From NCBI GenBank assembly GCA_027621335.1, contig JAQCAN010000024.1:1-16858 (forward strand): a stretch of 16,858 nt of DNA, written 5' to 3'. This stretch comes from Bacteroidota bacterium. GTDB taxonomy: Bacteria; Bacteroidota; Bacteroidia; Flavobacteriales_D; JABDKJ01. Position numbers and translations under genes: made by a program. The notes under the pieces were generated by a model, which saw only the letters and a list, made by a program, of their open reading frames with translations, had not been told where the DNA came from and did not search any database. Shown in pieces: positions 7,777 to 14,672 of the stretch. Each line of letters starts with the position of its first letter. Position 1 is the first letter of the stretch.

Positions 7777-9486
7777 ATGCGCAAGACACCCCTGTACTCT
7801 AAAGTCCTAGCTGCCGCCACCATCCTGGCGGTGTTGGCCTCCTGCAATGGCAGCAGGAATAATGGCGAGAGCAATGGCGATTCCAGATATGGCCATATCT
7901 TGGTGATGAACCAATTCACCCCCTTCTCCATCCTCTTTCCTCCTATGTCCCATGAGGGATCGGCTGCACAGATGGGGTCTCAGATCTATGAAACCTTGAT
8001 GACCTACTCCTCTGAGACAGGGGATCTGGTCCCACTTCTGGCCGAATCGTGGGAGGTGGATAAGGACCACACCCAGTATACGTTCACGCTGCGTTCCAAT
8101 GTCTTTTTCCATGATAACAGATGCTTTGAAGATGGTGAAGGGCGTCTCATGGAGCCAGAAGATGTCCTGTACGCTATGCAGTCCTTATGTGAGAACAGTC
8201 CCTTCAACGTGAATGGCGCCCTCTTTATGGACCAGGTCGCAGGCTCTAGGAAATTCTTTGATGGCAAAAAGGTGCCCGGTGAAGACGCTCATGAAGGCAT
8301 CTATCTGGATTCAAAGGACCGCTTGGTATTCAAATTGACGCGTCCGAATGTGGAATTCATCCACGTTCTAGCCCACTATGCTACGTCCATTTATCCAAAG
8401 GAGGTCAAAGTGACCTATGGAATGGATGTGGACGATTCACCTGTGGGTACTGGCCCATTTGTCAACAAGAACTACCGAAAGAACGAGGTCTGTCTTCTTG
8501 AACGCAACTCAAGGTATTGGGGGAAAGATGAAGACGGGAATGCGCTGCCTTTCTTGGATGGTATCAAACTGGGTTTCAATGCCTCGGCTGCAAAAGTCAG
8601 TGATGCCATGGATAAGGAACTGATTCACCTGATGGTGGATGCCAACATCATCGAGAACAGCGGTCGAATCACAGAGAAATGTGAAGAGGAGGACTCTCCA
8701 TATTCACTCCGATACGTCTCCGATATAGAGACCAGCTTCCTTGGCTTCCTGAATGACGAGGGTGTTTTCGCTGATAAGCATGTCCGTATAGCCTTTGCCT
8801 ACGCTATAGACCGTAATAAAATCATTGAGAATGCATTGGATCATCAGGGTTCAGCAGGAACCCATGGCCTCATCCCTCCTGGGTTCAAGGACTTCCCTTC
8901 GGACCAAGTGACCTCGCTCAATGCAAATGCAGATTCTGCAAGGAGCTATCTGGCCAAGGCCGGTTTTCCAGGAGGTTCAGGCTTTCCTGTAATGAGCCTG
9001 CAGATACAGAACCGTTATAAAGATGTGGTCGTGGCACAAGAGATCCAAAAGGAAATCCTCGAAGTACTCGGCATCTCTCTCTCCATCACCGCACTTACCA
9101 AGGACCAGCATTTTAGCCGTATAGAAGAGCGGAAGAGCCGGTTGTGGTTGGACAATTGGATCGGAGACTTCATGGAGCCACAGAACTTCCTGAACATCAT
9201 GCTCAGCCAGAATACCCCGGAGAATGAGAATACTTTCTTGAACATCTATCGATTCAAGAATGCCCAATTCGACTCTTTGGTAGGAGAAGCGCTGAAAGTG
9301 GATGCTCTTGCTGCGCGAATGGACATTTATCTGCAGGCCGACCAACTCCTGATGGACGAGGCCGCCAACGTTCCCTTATACTACGAGAACATGCAGATCA
9401 TACAACACCGCAGACTCAAGGATGCCAAAGACCCCATTCTCGGGCGATTCGACTTCCGTAGAGCCTACTTGGAAAAAAAGAACTGA
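7777..9486 (+). CDS. Peptide ABC transporter substrate-binding lipoprotein (family 5, DppA/OppA-like)
   Basis: The 569-aa protein has a basic N-terminus, a hydrophobic stretch and a lipobox LASC with the lipidated cysteine at C23, followed by a Ser/Asn/Gly-rich linker. It is therefore predicted to be a lipid-anchored periplasmic protein. The mature part follows the solute-binding family 5 pattern: YETLMTYSSETGDLVPLLAESWEV near the front, FTLRSNVFFHDN, the segment SPVGTGPFVNKNYRKNE before the hinge, VRIAFAYAIDRNKIIENAL, and ARSYLAKAGFPGGSGFP. This family usually binds di- or oligopeptides. An in-frame ATG at 7756 would add seven residues before the signal peptide, so the ATG at 7777 is preferred. 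It sits upstream of two lipoprotein genes and a Dpp/Opp-type ATPase gene, which supports a peptide-uptake role, but no permease genes accompany it. Confidence 0.92.
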   Translation: MRKTPLYSKVLAAATILAVLASCNGSRNNGESNGDSRYGHILVMNQFTPFSILFPPMSHEGSAAQMGSQIYETLMTYSSETGDLVPLLAESWEVDKDHTQYTFTLRSNVFFHDNRCFEDGEGRLMEPEDVLYAMQSLCENSPFNVNGALFMDQVAGSRKFFDGKKVPGEDAHEGIYLDSKDRLVFKLTRPNVEFIHVLAHYATSIYPKEVKVTYGMDVDDSPVGTGPFVNKNYRKNEVCLLERNSRYWGKDEDGNALPFLDGIKLGFNASAAKVSDAMDKELIHLMVDANIIENSGRITEKCEEEDSPYSLRYVSDIETSFLGFLNDEGVFADKHVRIAFAYAIDRNKIIENALDHQGSAGTHGLIPPGFKDFPSDQVTSLNANADSARSYLAKAGFPGGSGFPVMSLQIQNRYKDVVVAQEIQKEILEVLGISLSITALTKDQHFSRIEERKSRLWLDNWIGDFMEPQNFLNIMLSQNTPENENTFLNIYRFKNAQFDSLVGEALKVDALAARMDIYLQADQLLMDEAANVPLYYENMQIIQHRRLKDAKDPILGRFDFRRAYLEKKN

Positions 9487-9499
9487 CACTCTGCCTTTG
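9469..9499 (+). promoter_or_regulatory. Possible internal promoter before the OmpA-type lipoprotein gene
   Basis: A TTG at 9469-9471, inside the end of the substrate-binding protein gene, is followed after 20 bases by TGCCTTTG (9492-9499). The latter matches the Bacteroidota -7 consensus TAnnTTTG except for one base. Spacing and position, 29 bases before the ATG at 9529, fit a promoter. The match is imperfect, so this is a weak call. Confidence 0.3.
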
Positions 9500-9528
9500 G
9501 CTTGAATTCACCCTTTAAGAACATCATC

Positions 9529-10494
9529 ATGAAATCCGCATTACCCATCATCGCCCTCCTCCTGTTCATCTCCTCTTGTGTGCCTGGAAGGCGTTTCCAA
9601 GAAGTCCAGAACGAAGCCATTCAGTGCGCCAAGGAGAAAAAGGAATTGAGCGCAAAATTCGATGCCATCAACGAAGACCTCACCGAGTGTCTTTCACGCC
9701 AGAAGACCATCGAGGAATCCCTCACCCGACTAAAGAAAGACACCGCCTTATTGAGCAGTTCATTGAACCGTATGACCACCCAGTACGATAAGATCAATGA
9801 GCTCAATGAGCAGCTTATGAGCAAACAGGCTAGCCTGATGAGCAGTTCTGAGAGTGAGAAAAAGGAACTCCTTGAGAACCTTTTGGCCCTACAAAAAGAC
9901 CTGCAAGAGCAACAGACCAGGCTCACCACTTTGGAGACCGAACTGAATCAGAAGAGCTCCTTGTTGGAAGACCGGGAAGGACGAGTCAAAGAATTGGAAG
10001 AGCTCTTGGCCAGCAAGGATGCCGCAGTCCGTGCTCTGAAGGATAAGGTGAGCGATGCTTTATTAGGCTTCAAGGACAAGGGGCTTACCGTGGTCGAGAA
10101 GGACGGCCGTGTCTATGTCTCTCTGGAAGCTAAACTCCTATTCGCTTCAGGCAGTACCTCGGTCAGCGCTGAAGGAACGTCCGCACTGATCCAATTGTCC
10201 AAAGCCATCGAAGGAGAAAAAGACCTTTCCATCCTGGTAGAAGGGCATACCGATACGGATAAGATCATCGGCAATAGCGCGCCATACAAGGACAACTGGG
10301 ATCTTAGTGTGATGAGGGCCACCTCCGTGGTACGCATCATGCAGGGTAACAGCAGCATAGACCCTACCCAACTGACTGCTGCAGGTCGCGGAGAATATCT
10401 TCCTGTGGATCCCACTGACAAGGCCAAGAACCGAAGGATAGAGATCATCCTCGCTCCAGACCTGACCGAGCTCTTCAACTTGATTTCCGAGTAA
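9529..10494 (+). CDS. OmpA-family lipoprotein with long coiled coil
   Basis: The 321-aa protein starts with a lipoprotein signal (hydrophobic residues 5-14, lipobox ISSC, C17). Residues about 25-180 are rich in Glu, Lys, Leu and Gln in heptad-like spacing and predict a long coiled coil. Residues about 200-315 are an OmpA C-terminal domain: LLFASGSTSVSAEG, LVEGHTDTD, DNWDLSVMRATSVVRIM and the KAKNRRIEIIL end. D255 and R263 match the positions that bind meso-diaminopimelate in OmpA/Pal proteins. A role tethering the outer membrane to peptidoglycan is inferred. A TTG at 9502 would add nine residues before the signal peptide; the ATG at 9529 is the better start. The stop codon shares its last base with the next gene's ATG (TAATG), so translational coupling with the following lipoprotein is likely. 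Confidence 0.92.
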   Translation: MKSALPIIALLLFISSCVPGRRFQEVQNEAIQCAKEKKELSAKFDAINEDLTECLSRQKTIEESLTRLKKDTALLSSSLNRMTTQYDKINELNEQLMSKQASLMSSSESEKKELLENLLALQKDLQEQQTRLTTLETELNQKSSLLEDREGRVKELEELLASKDAAVRALKDKVSDALLGFKDKGLTVVEKDGRVYVSLEAKLLFASGSTSVSAEGTSALIQLSKAIEGEKDLSILVEGHTDTDKIIGNSAPYKDNWDLSVMRATSVVRIMQGNSSIDPTQLTAAGRGEYLPVDPTDKAKNRRIEIILAPDLTELFNLISE

Positions 10495-11042
10495 TGCCAA
10501 TACGTTCTCAGTCTGTTCTCTGGCTTATGGCGCTCATCCTATCCCAAGGCTGCGGAACAGAGCAACCTTCTGAGAAGCGCACTGAGAGCTTTGAGGAAAC
10601 CAAGGCCATTCCGTGGGAGCATACCGTATTCACTTCTGATGCCATGCTGTCGATTACTCTAGGTCAAGACCTGAAGCCCTTTATCGCCACCTATTCTCCA
10701 AGCACCATAGAGGAGCAGATATCGTACAGCTTCGAAGGGACCTTGGAGAATGGGCTCCCCTTCTCCTACTATGTCACTGCGGATAATGACCGCATCTACG
10801 AGATGAGCATGGACATCTATCCAGATAAAGAGGGGCTTCCTTCCTTATTCCAGGACATCCGCCTTCACTTTGACACGCTCTACCACAAGAGTCGTCCCAC
10901 AGACGGTTATGCCACTTGGAAGCGGGCATCTGAAAATGGCCGCTTGGTCGAAGTCACTTTATCGGATGAAAGCTTGGAGATGGGTCGGCCAACGCTCATG
11001 GTGAATCAGCTGGAACACGTGGACCGTGACTATGAAGACTGA
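10494..11042 (+). CDS. Small predicted lipoprotein of unknown family
   Basis: I do not recognise a family for this 182-aa protein. Residues 4-17 form a hydrophobic signal ending in LSQGC; the cysteine at position 20 could be lipidated, though Ser rather than Leu at -3 and Gln at -2 make a poor lipobox. A linker rich in Glu, Lys and Thr follows (residues 21-40). The rest looks like a single compact alpha/beta or beta domain, with strands such as SYSFEGTLENGLPFSYYVTA and IYEMSMDIYP, a helix around GLPSLFQDIRLHFDTLYH, and a final WKRASENGRLVEVTLS hairpin. The gene overlaps the OmpA-type gene by one base (TAATG) and the downstream ABC ATPase gene by 11 bases, so the three are almost certainly one operon. 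A partner role in the envelope part of the transporter is inference only. Confidence 0.8.
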   Translation: MPIRSQSVLWLMALILSQGCGTEQPSEKRTESFEETKAIPWEHTVFTSDAMLSITLGQDLKPFIATYSPSTIEEQISYSFEGTLENGLPFSYYVTADNDRIYEMSMDIYPDKEGLPSLFQDIRLHFDTLYHKSRPTDGYATWKRASENGRLVEVTLSDESLEMGRPTLMVNQLEHVDRDYED

Positions 11043-12744
11043 GCCACTCATACGGTTCAAAGGCCTCAGTGCCTCCTTCTCTCAAGCTGGGGAATCCACC
11101 AGTGTCCTTCATGACTTGAACTTCAGCTTGGCCCAAGGGGAGACCTTAGGGGTGGTCGGGGAGTCGGGGTCTGGAAAGTCGGTCAGTTCATTGAGCATCC
11201 TGAAACTCATTCCAAGTCCGCCCATCCATTACGATACTGGCTCTATCCAGTATGAACCCTTGGACATCGACCTCATCACGTTGGATGAGGATAGGCTCAG
11301 GCAGTTGAGGGGCAAGGAAATTTCTGTCATCTTCCAAGAACCCATGACCTCATTGAACCCCTTGAAGCGATGCGGTGAGCAGGTCATGGAGGTGTTTCGA
11401 ACGCACCACATCCATGCGAGATCCGAATGGAAAGAAAAGGTAATCGAACTCTTCGAATCTGTCAAACTCCCAGACCCTCAGCGCGCATTCCAAGCCTATC
11501 CTCATGAGCTCTCAGGTGGACAGAAACAGCGGGTGATGATCGCTATGGCTATCAGCTCCTGTCCACGCCTTTTGATTGCTGATGAGCCTACTACGGCTCT
11601 GGATGTCACCGTGCAGCGAAGCATAATAGAGCTGTTACAGTCCCTTCAGAAAAAGCTGGGCATGGCGATGATCTTCATCTCCCATGACCTGGCTGTGGTC
11701 TCGCAGATTGCTGATCATTTAGTCGTCATGCAGAATGGCCGAATTGTAGAACAAGGGGAAACCCGGGCTGTTATTGATAGGCCTATACACCCTTACACGA
11801 GAGCCTTACTCTCAAGTCGCCCTCCTTCATCCGGACGCCCTCACCGATTGCTCACCGTGAAGGACCATCTCAGCGAAGTCCTTCTTGAAGCCCCCAAGCT
11901 AGAGAACAAGGAGGAGCGGGAGAATCATCTTGCCTTCCTCTATGGTCAACCTCCTATTCTAGAGGTCCAAGATTTACATACGTGGTACCCCATCCGTCAA
12001 GGCATCTTCCAAAGGGTGGTGGACCACGTCAAGGCATTGAATGGTGTGAGCTTCAGTCTTCATGCTGGTGAGACGCTTGGTATTGTCGGGGAATCAGGCT
12101 GTGGGAAGTCCACGCTCGGTCGCACCTTGATCGGCTTGGAGGAAAAACATCAGGGCACCATAGGATACATGGGAATGGATGTGGATGGGCAATCCAAAGA
12201 GGAGGCCAGAGCCATGCTCCGTGAGGTCCAGATGATCTTTCAAGACCCCTATAGCTCACTGGATCCACGCCAACAGATCGGTTCGGCTATCCAGGAACCG
12301 ATGGAGGTGCATGGAATGAATGGAGATATCCGTCAGCGCAAGGAAGCCACACTCGCCTTGCTAGAAGAAGTGGGCATGAAGCCCGAACATTATGACCGTT
12401 ATCCCCATGAGTTCTCTGGTGGACAGCGACAGCGTATCTGTATTGCCAGAGCATTGGCCGTCTCACCTAAAATCCTCATCTGTGATGAATCGGTATCCGC
12501 TTTGGACGTTTCAGTGCAGGCACAGGTATTGAACCTATTGAATCAGATACAGGATGAGCGGGGGCTCAGTTACCTCTTCATCTCCCATGACCTCTCTGTA
12601 GTTCGCTATATGAGTGACAAGGTGATGGTGATGAACAAAGGCCTCTGTGTGGAATATGGTGAGGCGGATGAACTCTACGCCCGTCCGAAGGATGCCTACA
12701 CGAAGACCTTGGTCTCCAGCACTTATGGCTTGGAAGTGACCTGA
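11032..12744 (+). CDS. Fused two-domain peptide ABC transporter ATPase (DppD-DppF/OppD-OppF type)
   Basis: The 570-aa protein joins two complete ATP-binding domains. Domain 1 has Walker A GESGSGKS (43-50), Q-loop IFQEPMTSLNP, signature LSGGQKQR (160-167), Walker B LLIADEP (180-186) and the H-loop FISHD. It ends in the oligopeptide-transporter tail HPYTRALL (253-260). Domain 2 has Walker A GESGCGKS (353-360), IFQDPYSSLDP, FSGGQRQR (461-468), ILICDES (481-487) and FISHD. The pattern is that of dipeptide/oligopeptide importer ATPases, where both domains power one permease pair from the cytoplasmic face. ATG at 11032 is preferred over GTG at 11026; either overlaps the upstream lipoprotein gene. 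Permeases are absent from the window and must be encoded elsewhere if this is an importer. The gene end overlaps the opposing DAHP synthase gene by 22 bases. Confidence 0.94.
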   Translation: MKTEPLIRFKGLSASFSQAGESTSVLHDLNFSLAQGETLGVVGESGSGKSVSSLSILKLIPSPPIHYDTGSIQYEPLDIDLITLDEDRLRQLRGKEISVIFQEPMTSLNPLKRCGEQVMEVFRTHHIHARSEWKEKVIELFESVKLPDPQRAFQAYPHELSGGQKQRVMIAMAISSCPRLLIADEPTTALDVTVQRSIIELLQSLQKKLGMAMIFISHDLAVVSQIADHLVVMQNGRIVEQGETRAVIDRPIHPYTRALLSSRPPSSGRPHRLLTVKDHLSEVLLEAPKLENKEERENHLAFLYGQPPILEVQDLHTWYPIRQGIFQRVVDHVKALNGVSFSLHAGETLGIVGESGCGKSTLGRTLIGLEEKHQGTIGYMGMDVDGQSKEEARAMLREVQMIFQDPYSSLDPRQQIGSAIQEPMEVHGMNGDIRQRKEATLALLEEVGMKPEHYDRYPHEFSGGQRQRICIARALAVSPKILICDESVSALDVSVQAQVLNLLNQIQDERGLSYLFISHDLSVVRYMSDKVMVMNKGLCVEYGEADELYARPKDAYTKTLVSSTYGLEVT

Positions 12745-13817
12745 TAACGAACTGAGCGTTCCTGGATCTCAATACTTTCCAAGTGGATGGCCTCCAGGAT
12801 CTTCTTCACGAAACCTTTACTCAATCCCTTCTGACCTCCTCGGCTCAGGAAATTCTCCATGACATCCCTCCAGCGCTGTAATTGGAAGATGGTCACCCCT
12901 TTCTCCCTCTTCTGCTCCCCGATGCCCTGCACTATGTTCATGCGTTCAGCCAATAGGTCAAGCATGGCCACATCGATCTCATCGATCTGTTTCCTCAGCG
13001 CTTCCAACTCCTCCAGGAAGTCAGCGTCCTGAATCCGTTCTTGTCCCCTTCTCAAGCCATTGTAGATCAGTTCAAGTTCCTCAGGCGTCACCTGTTGCTT
13101 GGCATCACTCAGAGCCACTTTTGGATCGATATGGCTTTCTATCAGTAGGCCATCCATATTCAGGTCCATAGCCCTTTGGGCGACCATAGGGATGATGTCA
13201 GGGTGACCTGAGATATGGCTCACATCACAGATGATGGGGAGATGAGGGTATTGTCGCTTGAGCTCAATAGGCAATTCCCAGTCTGGGCAATTACGGTAAG
13301 GCCGGTTGTCATAGTGATGGAAGCCTCTGTGGATAGCCCCTAATAAGGTGATGCCAGAGCCCGCTATGCGCTCCAAGGCCCCTATCCAGAGCCCGAGGTC
13401 AGCATGGATCGGATTCTTTACCAATACTGGGATATCTAGTCCTTTCAAAGCGTCCGCAAGCGCCTGCACAGAGAAAGGATTCGCTGTAGTTCGGGCACCT
13501 ATCCAAAGAACATCCACCCCTGCTTTCAAACAAAGCTCGACATGCTCTGGTGTAGCCACCTCGGTGGTGATCTTCACTCCCAGTTCCTTCTTGACCTCGG
13601 TCAGCCATGGTAAGGCCTTGGCCCCATAGCCTTCAAATGAGCCTGGACGTGTCCTTGGTTTCCAAAGTCCCGCTCTGAAAATGAAAGGTATTCCTGTGTT
13701 GACTAGCCCCTTGGCAGTGAGCATCATATGCTCAGGTCCCTCGGCACTGCAGGGTCCAAAGATGTTCAAGGGCCCCTCCAAAGGATTCCAAGAGGATAAA
13801 GGTTTGCTGTTCTCCAT
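12723..13817 (-). CDS. Bifunctional DAHP synthase / chorismate mutase (type II)
   Basis: The 364-aa fusion covers the first committed step of aromatic synthesis (phosphoenolpyruvate plus erythrose 4-phosphate to DAHP) and the later chorismate-to-prephenate step. Residues about 16-250 are the KDOPS-like DAHP synthase barrel: IFGPCSAEGPEH (metal ligand C23), RAGLWKPRTRPGSFEGYG, VLVKNP, GAIHRGFHHYDN, ICDVSH (H201), LLIESH (E227) and ALSDAKQQ (D238), matching the Cys-His-Glu-Asp metal site. Residues about 268-352 are an AroQ-type mutase: LEALRKQIDEIDVAML, an arginine in LLAERM, K303 or K305, and the final ESIEIQ. In related Bacteroidota fusions the mutase domain also serves feedback control by prephenate; this is known of the family, not seen here. 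ATG at 13815-13817 starts just before the barrel; a longer frame to 13943 runs into the divergent gene and is rejected. The stop lies within the end of the ABC ATPase gene. Confidence 0.94.
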   Translation of the reverse strand: MENSKPLSSWNPLEGPLNIFGPCSAEGPEHMMLTAKGLVNTGIPFIFRAGLWKPRTRPGSFEGYGAKALPWLTEVKKELGVKITTEVATPEHVELCLKAGVDVLWIGARTTANPFSVQALADALKGLDIPVLVKNPIHADLGLWIGALERIAGSGITLLGAIHRGFHHYDNRPYRNCPDWELPIELKRQYPHLPIICDVSHISGHPDIIPMVAQRAMDLNMDGLLIESHIDPKVALSDAKQQVTPEELELIYNGLRRGQERIQDADFLEELEALRKQIDEIDVAMLDLLAERMNIVQGIGEQKREKGVTIFQLQRWRDVMENFLSRGGQKGLSKGFVKKILEAIHLESIEIQERSVRYQVTSKP

Positions 13818-13825
13818 TCTGCCTA

Positions 13826-13833
13826 CAAAAGAA
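13826..13833 (-). promoter_or_regulatory. Possible -7 box for the DAHP synthase gene
   Basis: The minus strand reads TTCTTTTG, one mismatch from the Bacteroidota TAnnTTTG consensus, ending 8 bases before the ATG. If used, the transcript would have almost no leader. It lies in a 43-base divergent gap shared with the box of the neighbouring lipoprotein gene. Confidence 0.25.
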
Positions 13834-13843
13834 GTCGATCTGC

Positions 13844-13851
13844 TATCTTTG
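13844..13851 (+). promoter_or_regulatory. Putative -7 promoter box for the DUF2807 lipoprotein gene
   Basis: TATCTTTG exactly matches the Bacteroidota -7 consensus TAnnTTTG. It ends 9 bases before the ATG at 13861, which would make the transcript nearly leaderless. No -33 TTTG element is evident 19-21 bases upstream. Confidence 0.4.
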
Positions 13852-13860
13852 AGCGACTCC

Positions 13861-14604
13861 ATGACAAGACATTCTTTTATAGCCTTTGTGCTTCTCATCA
13901 GCCTCATTGGATGCAAGAAGCCTGAAGATCGTTCCTGTTTCAAAGGAAGCGGTGACCCATCTACTGAAGAGCGTTCTTTCCCGGGGCTGCGACAGGTGAG
14001 GCTCTTCGATGTGATCGACTATACCTTCATCCAGGACTCAGCTGATAAAGTGGTCATCAAAGCAGGCGCGAATCTTCTGGATTTCATTCAAACAGATTTC
14101 AATGATGGGGTGCTCACCATTGCCGATGATAACACGTGCCGATGGATGAGGGCCTTGCCTACCAAGGTGGAGGTGGAGATACATTTCACGGAGCTGGATC
14201 TCGTCTACAATGAAAGTGCTGGAACATCCAGAAGTCAAGGAGCGATAAGGCAGGAACGATTTGATTGGGAGAACTGGCATACTAACAGCAAGACCTACCT
14301 TGAATTGGATGGTGGAACAGCTTATATCAGCACGAATGCGGGTAGTTCCCTAATAGAGGTCACCGGCAATGCCGAACATATGGAGTACTACCTCTCAGGT
14401 GCCTGTCAGATCAAAGGACGAGGGCTGAACTCAGTTACAGGTTATGCCCATAATGTAGGAAGTGGGGATATCGTCCTCACTGTGAATGGGGGGCTGCTAT
14501 CGGGTAATATCGAAAGTCATGGGAACATTGTGTATTATGGAGAGCCCAATGCCATTGAGATTTATTCGGATACGGGGGGAGGGGAATTGATTCATGGGGA
14601 GTGA
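13861..14604 (+). CDS. Head-GIN domain (DUF2807) lipoprotein
   Basis: The 247-aa protein has a short basic start, a hydrophobic stretch and a good lipobox LIGC with C18 as the lipid-bearing residue. The mature part fits the DUF2807 auto-transporter-adhesin head (GIN) fold: FPGLRQVRLFDVIDYTFIQ followed by DKVVIKAG, NLLDFIQTDFNDGVLTI, then short repeating strands with Gly, Ser and Asn turns (YLELDGGTAYISTNAGSS, GSGDIVLTVNGG) that suggest a beta-solenoid. This family is common in Bacteroidota and has no settled function; adhesion or envelope roles are only proposed. The frame is open up to 13681, but that extension overlaps the divergent DAHP synthase gene and precedes the signal peptide, so the ATG at 13861 is chosen. 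A sugar dehydrogenase gene follows 68 bases downstream with no terminator seen. Confidence 0.88.
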   Translation: MTRHSFIAFVLLISLIGCKKPEDRSCFKGSGDPSTEERSFPGLRQVRLFDVIDYTFIQDSADKVVIKAGANLLDFIQTDFNDGVLTIADDNTCRWMRALPTKVEVEIHFTELDLVYNESAGTSRSQGAIRQERFDWENWHTNSKTYLELDGGTAYISTNAGSSLIEVTGNAEHMEYYLSGACQIKGRGLNSVTGYAHNVGSGDIVLTVNGGLLSGNIESHGNIVYYGEPNAIEIYSDTGGGELIHGE

Positions 14605-14672
14605 GGATGGGGAACGTTGCCTATTTCAAAAACAGCAATTCATCCTAAGTTGATTTTACATAAAAGCGTCTG

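Noticed and set aside
8977..9345. 122-aa minus-strand open frame inside the substrate-binding protein gene
   Set aside because: Shadow of a well-supported family 5 binding protein; no independent support.
10113..10500. Two overlapping minus-strand open frames of about 120 aa antisense to the OmpA-type gene
   Set aside because: The plus-strand frame encodes a clear OmpA domain; the antisense frames show no recognisable motif.
13681..13860. 60-residue N-terminal extension of the DUF2807 lipoprotein
   Set aside because: It is antisense to the DAHP synthase gene and would bury the lipoprotein signal peptide; the ATG at 13861 gives a normal signal.
13818..13943. 42-residue N-terminal extension of the DAHP synthase-mutase
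   Set aside because: It would overlap the signal peptide coding region of the divergent lipoprotein gene, and the sequence before MENSKPL has no family resemblance.
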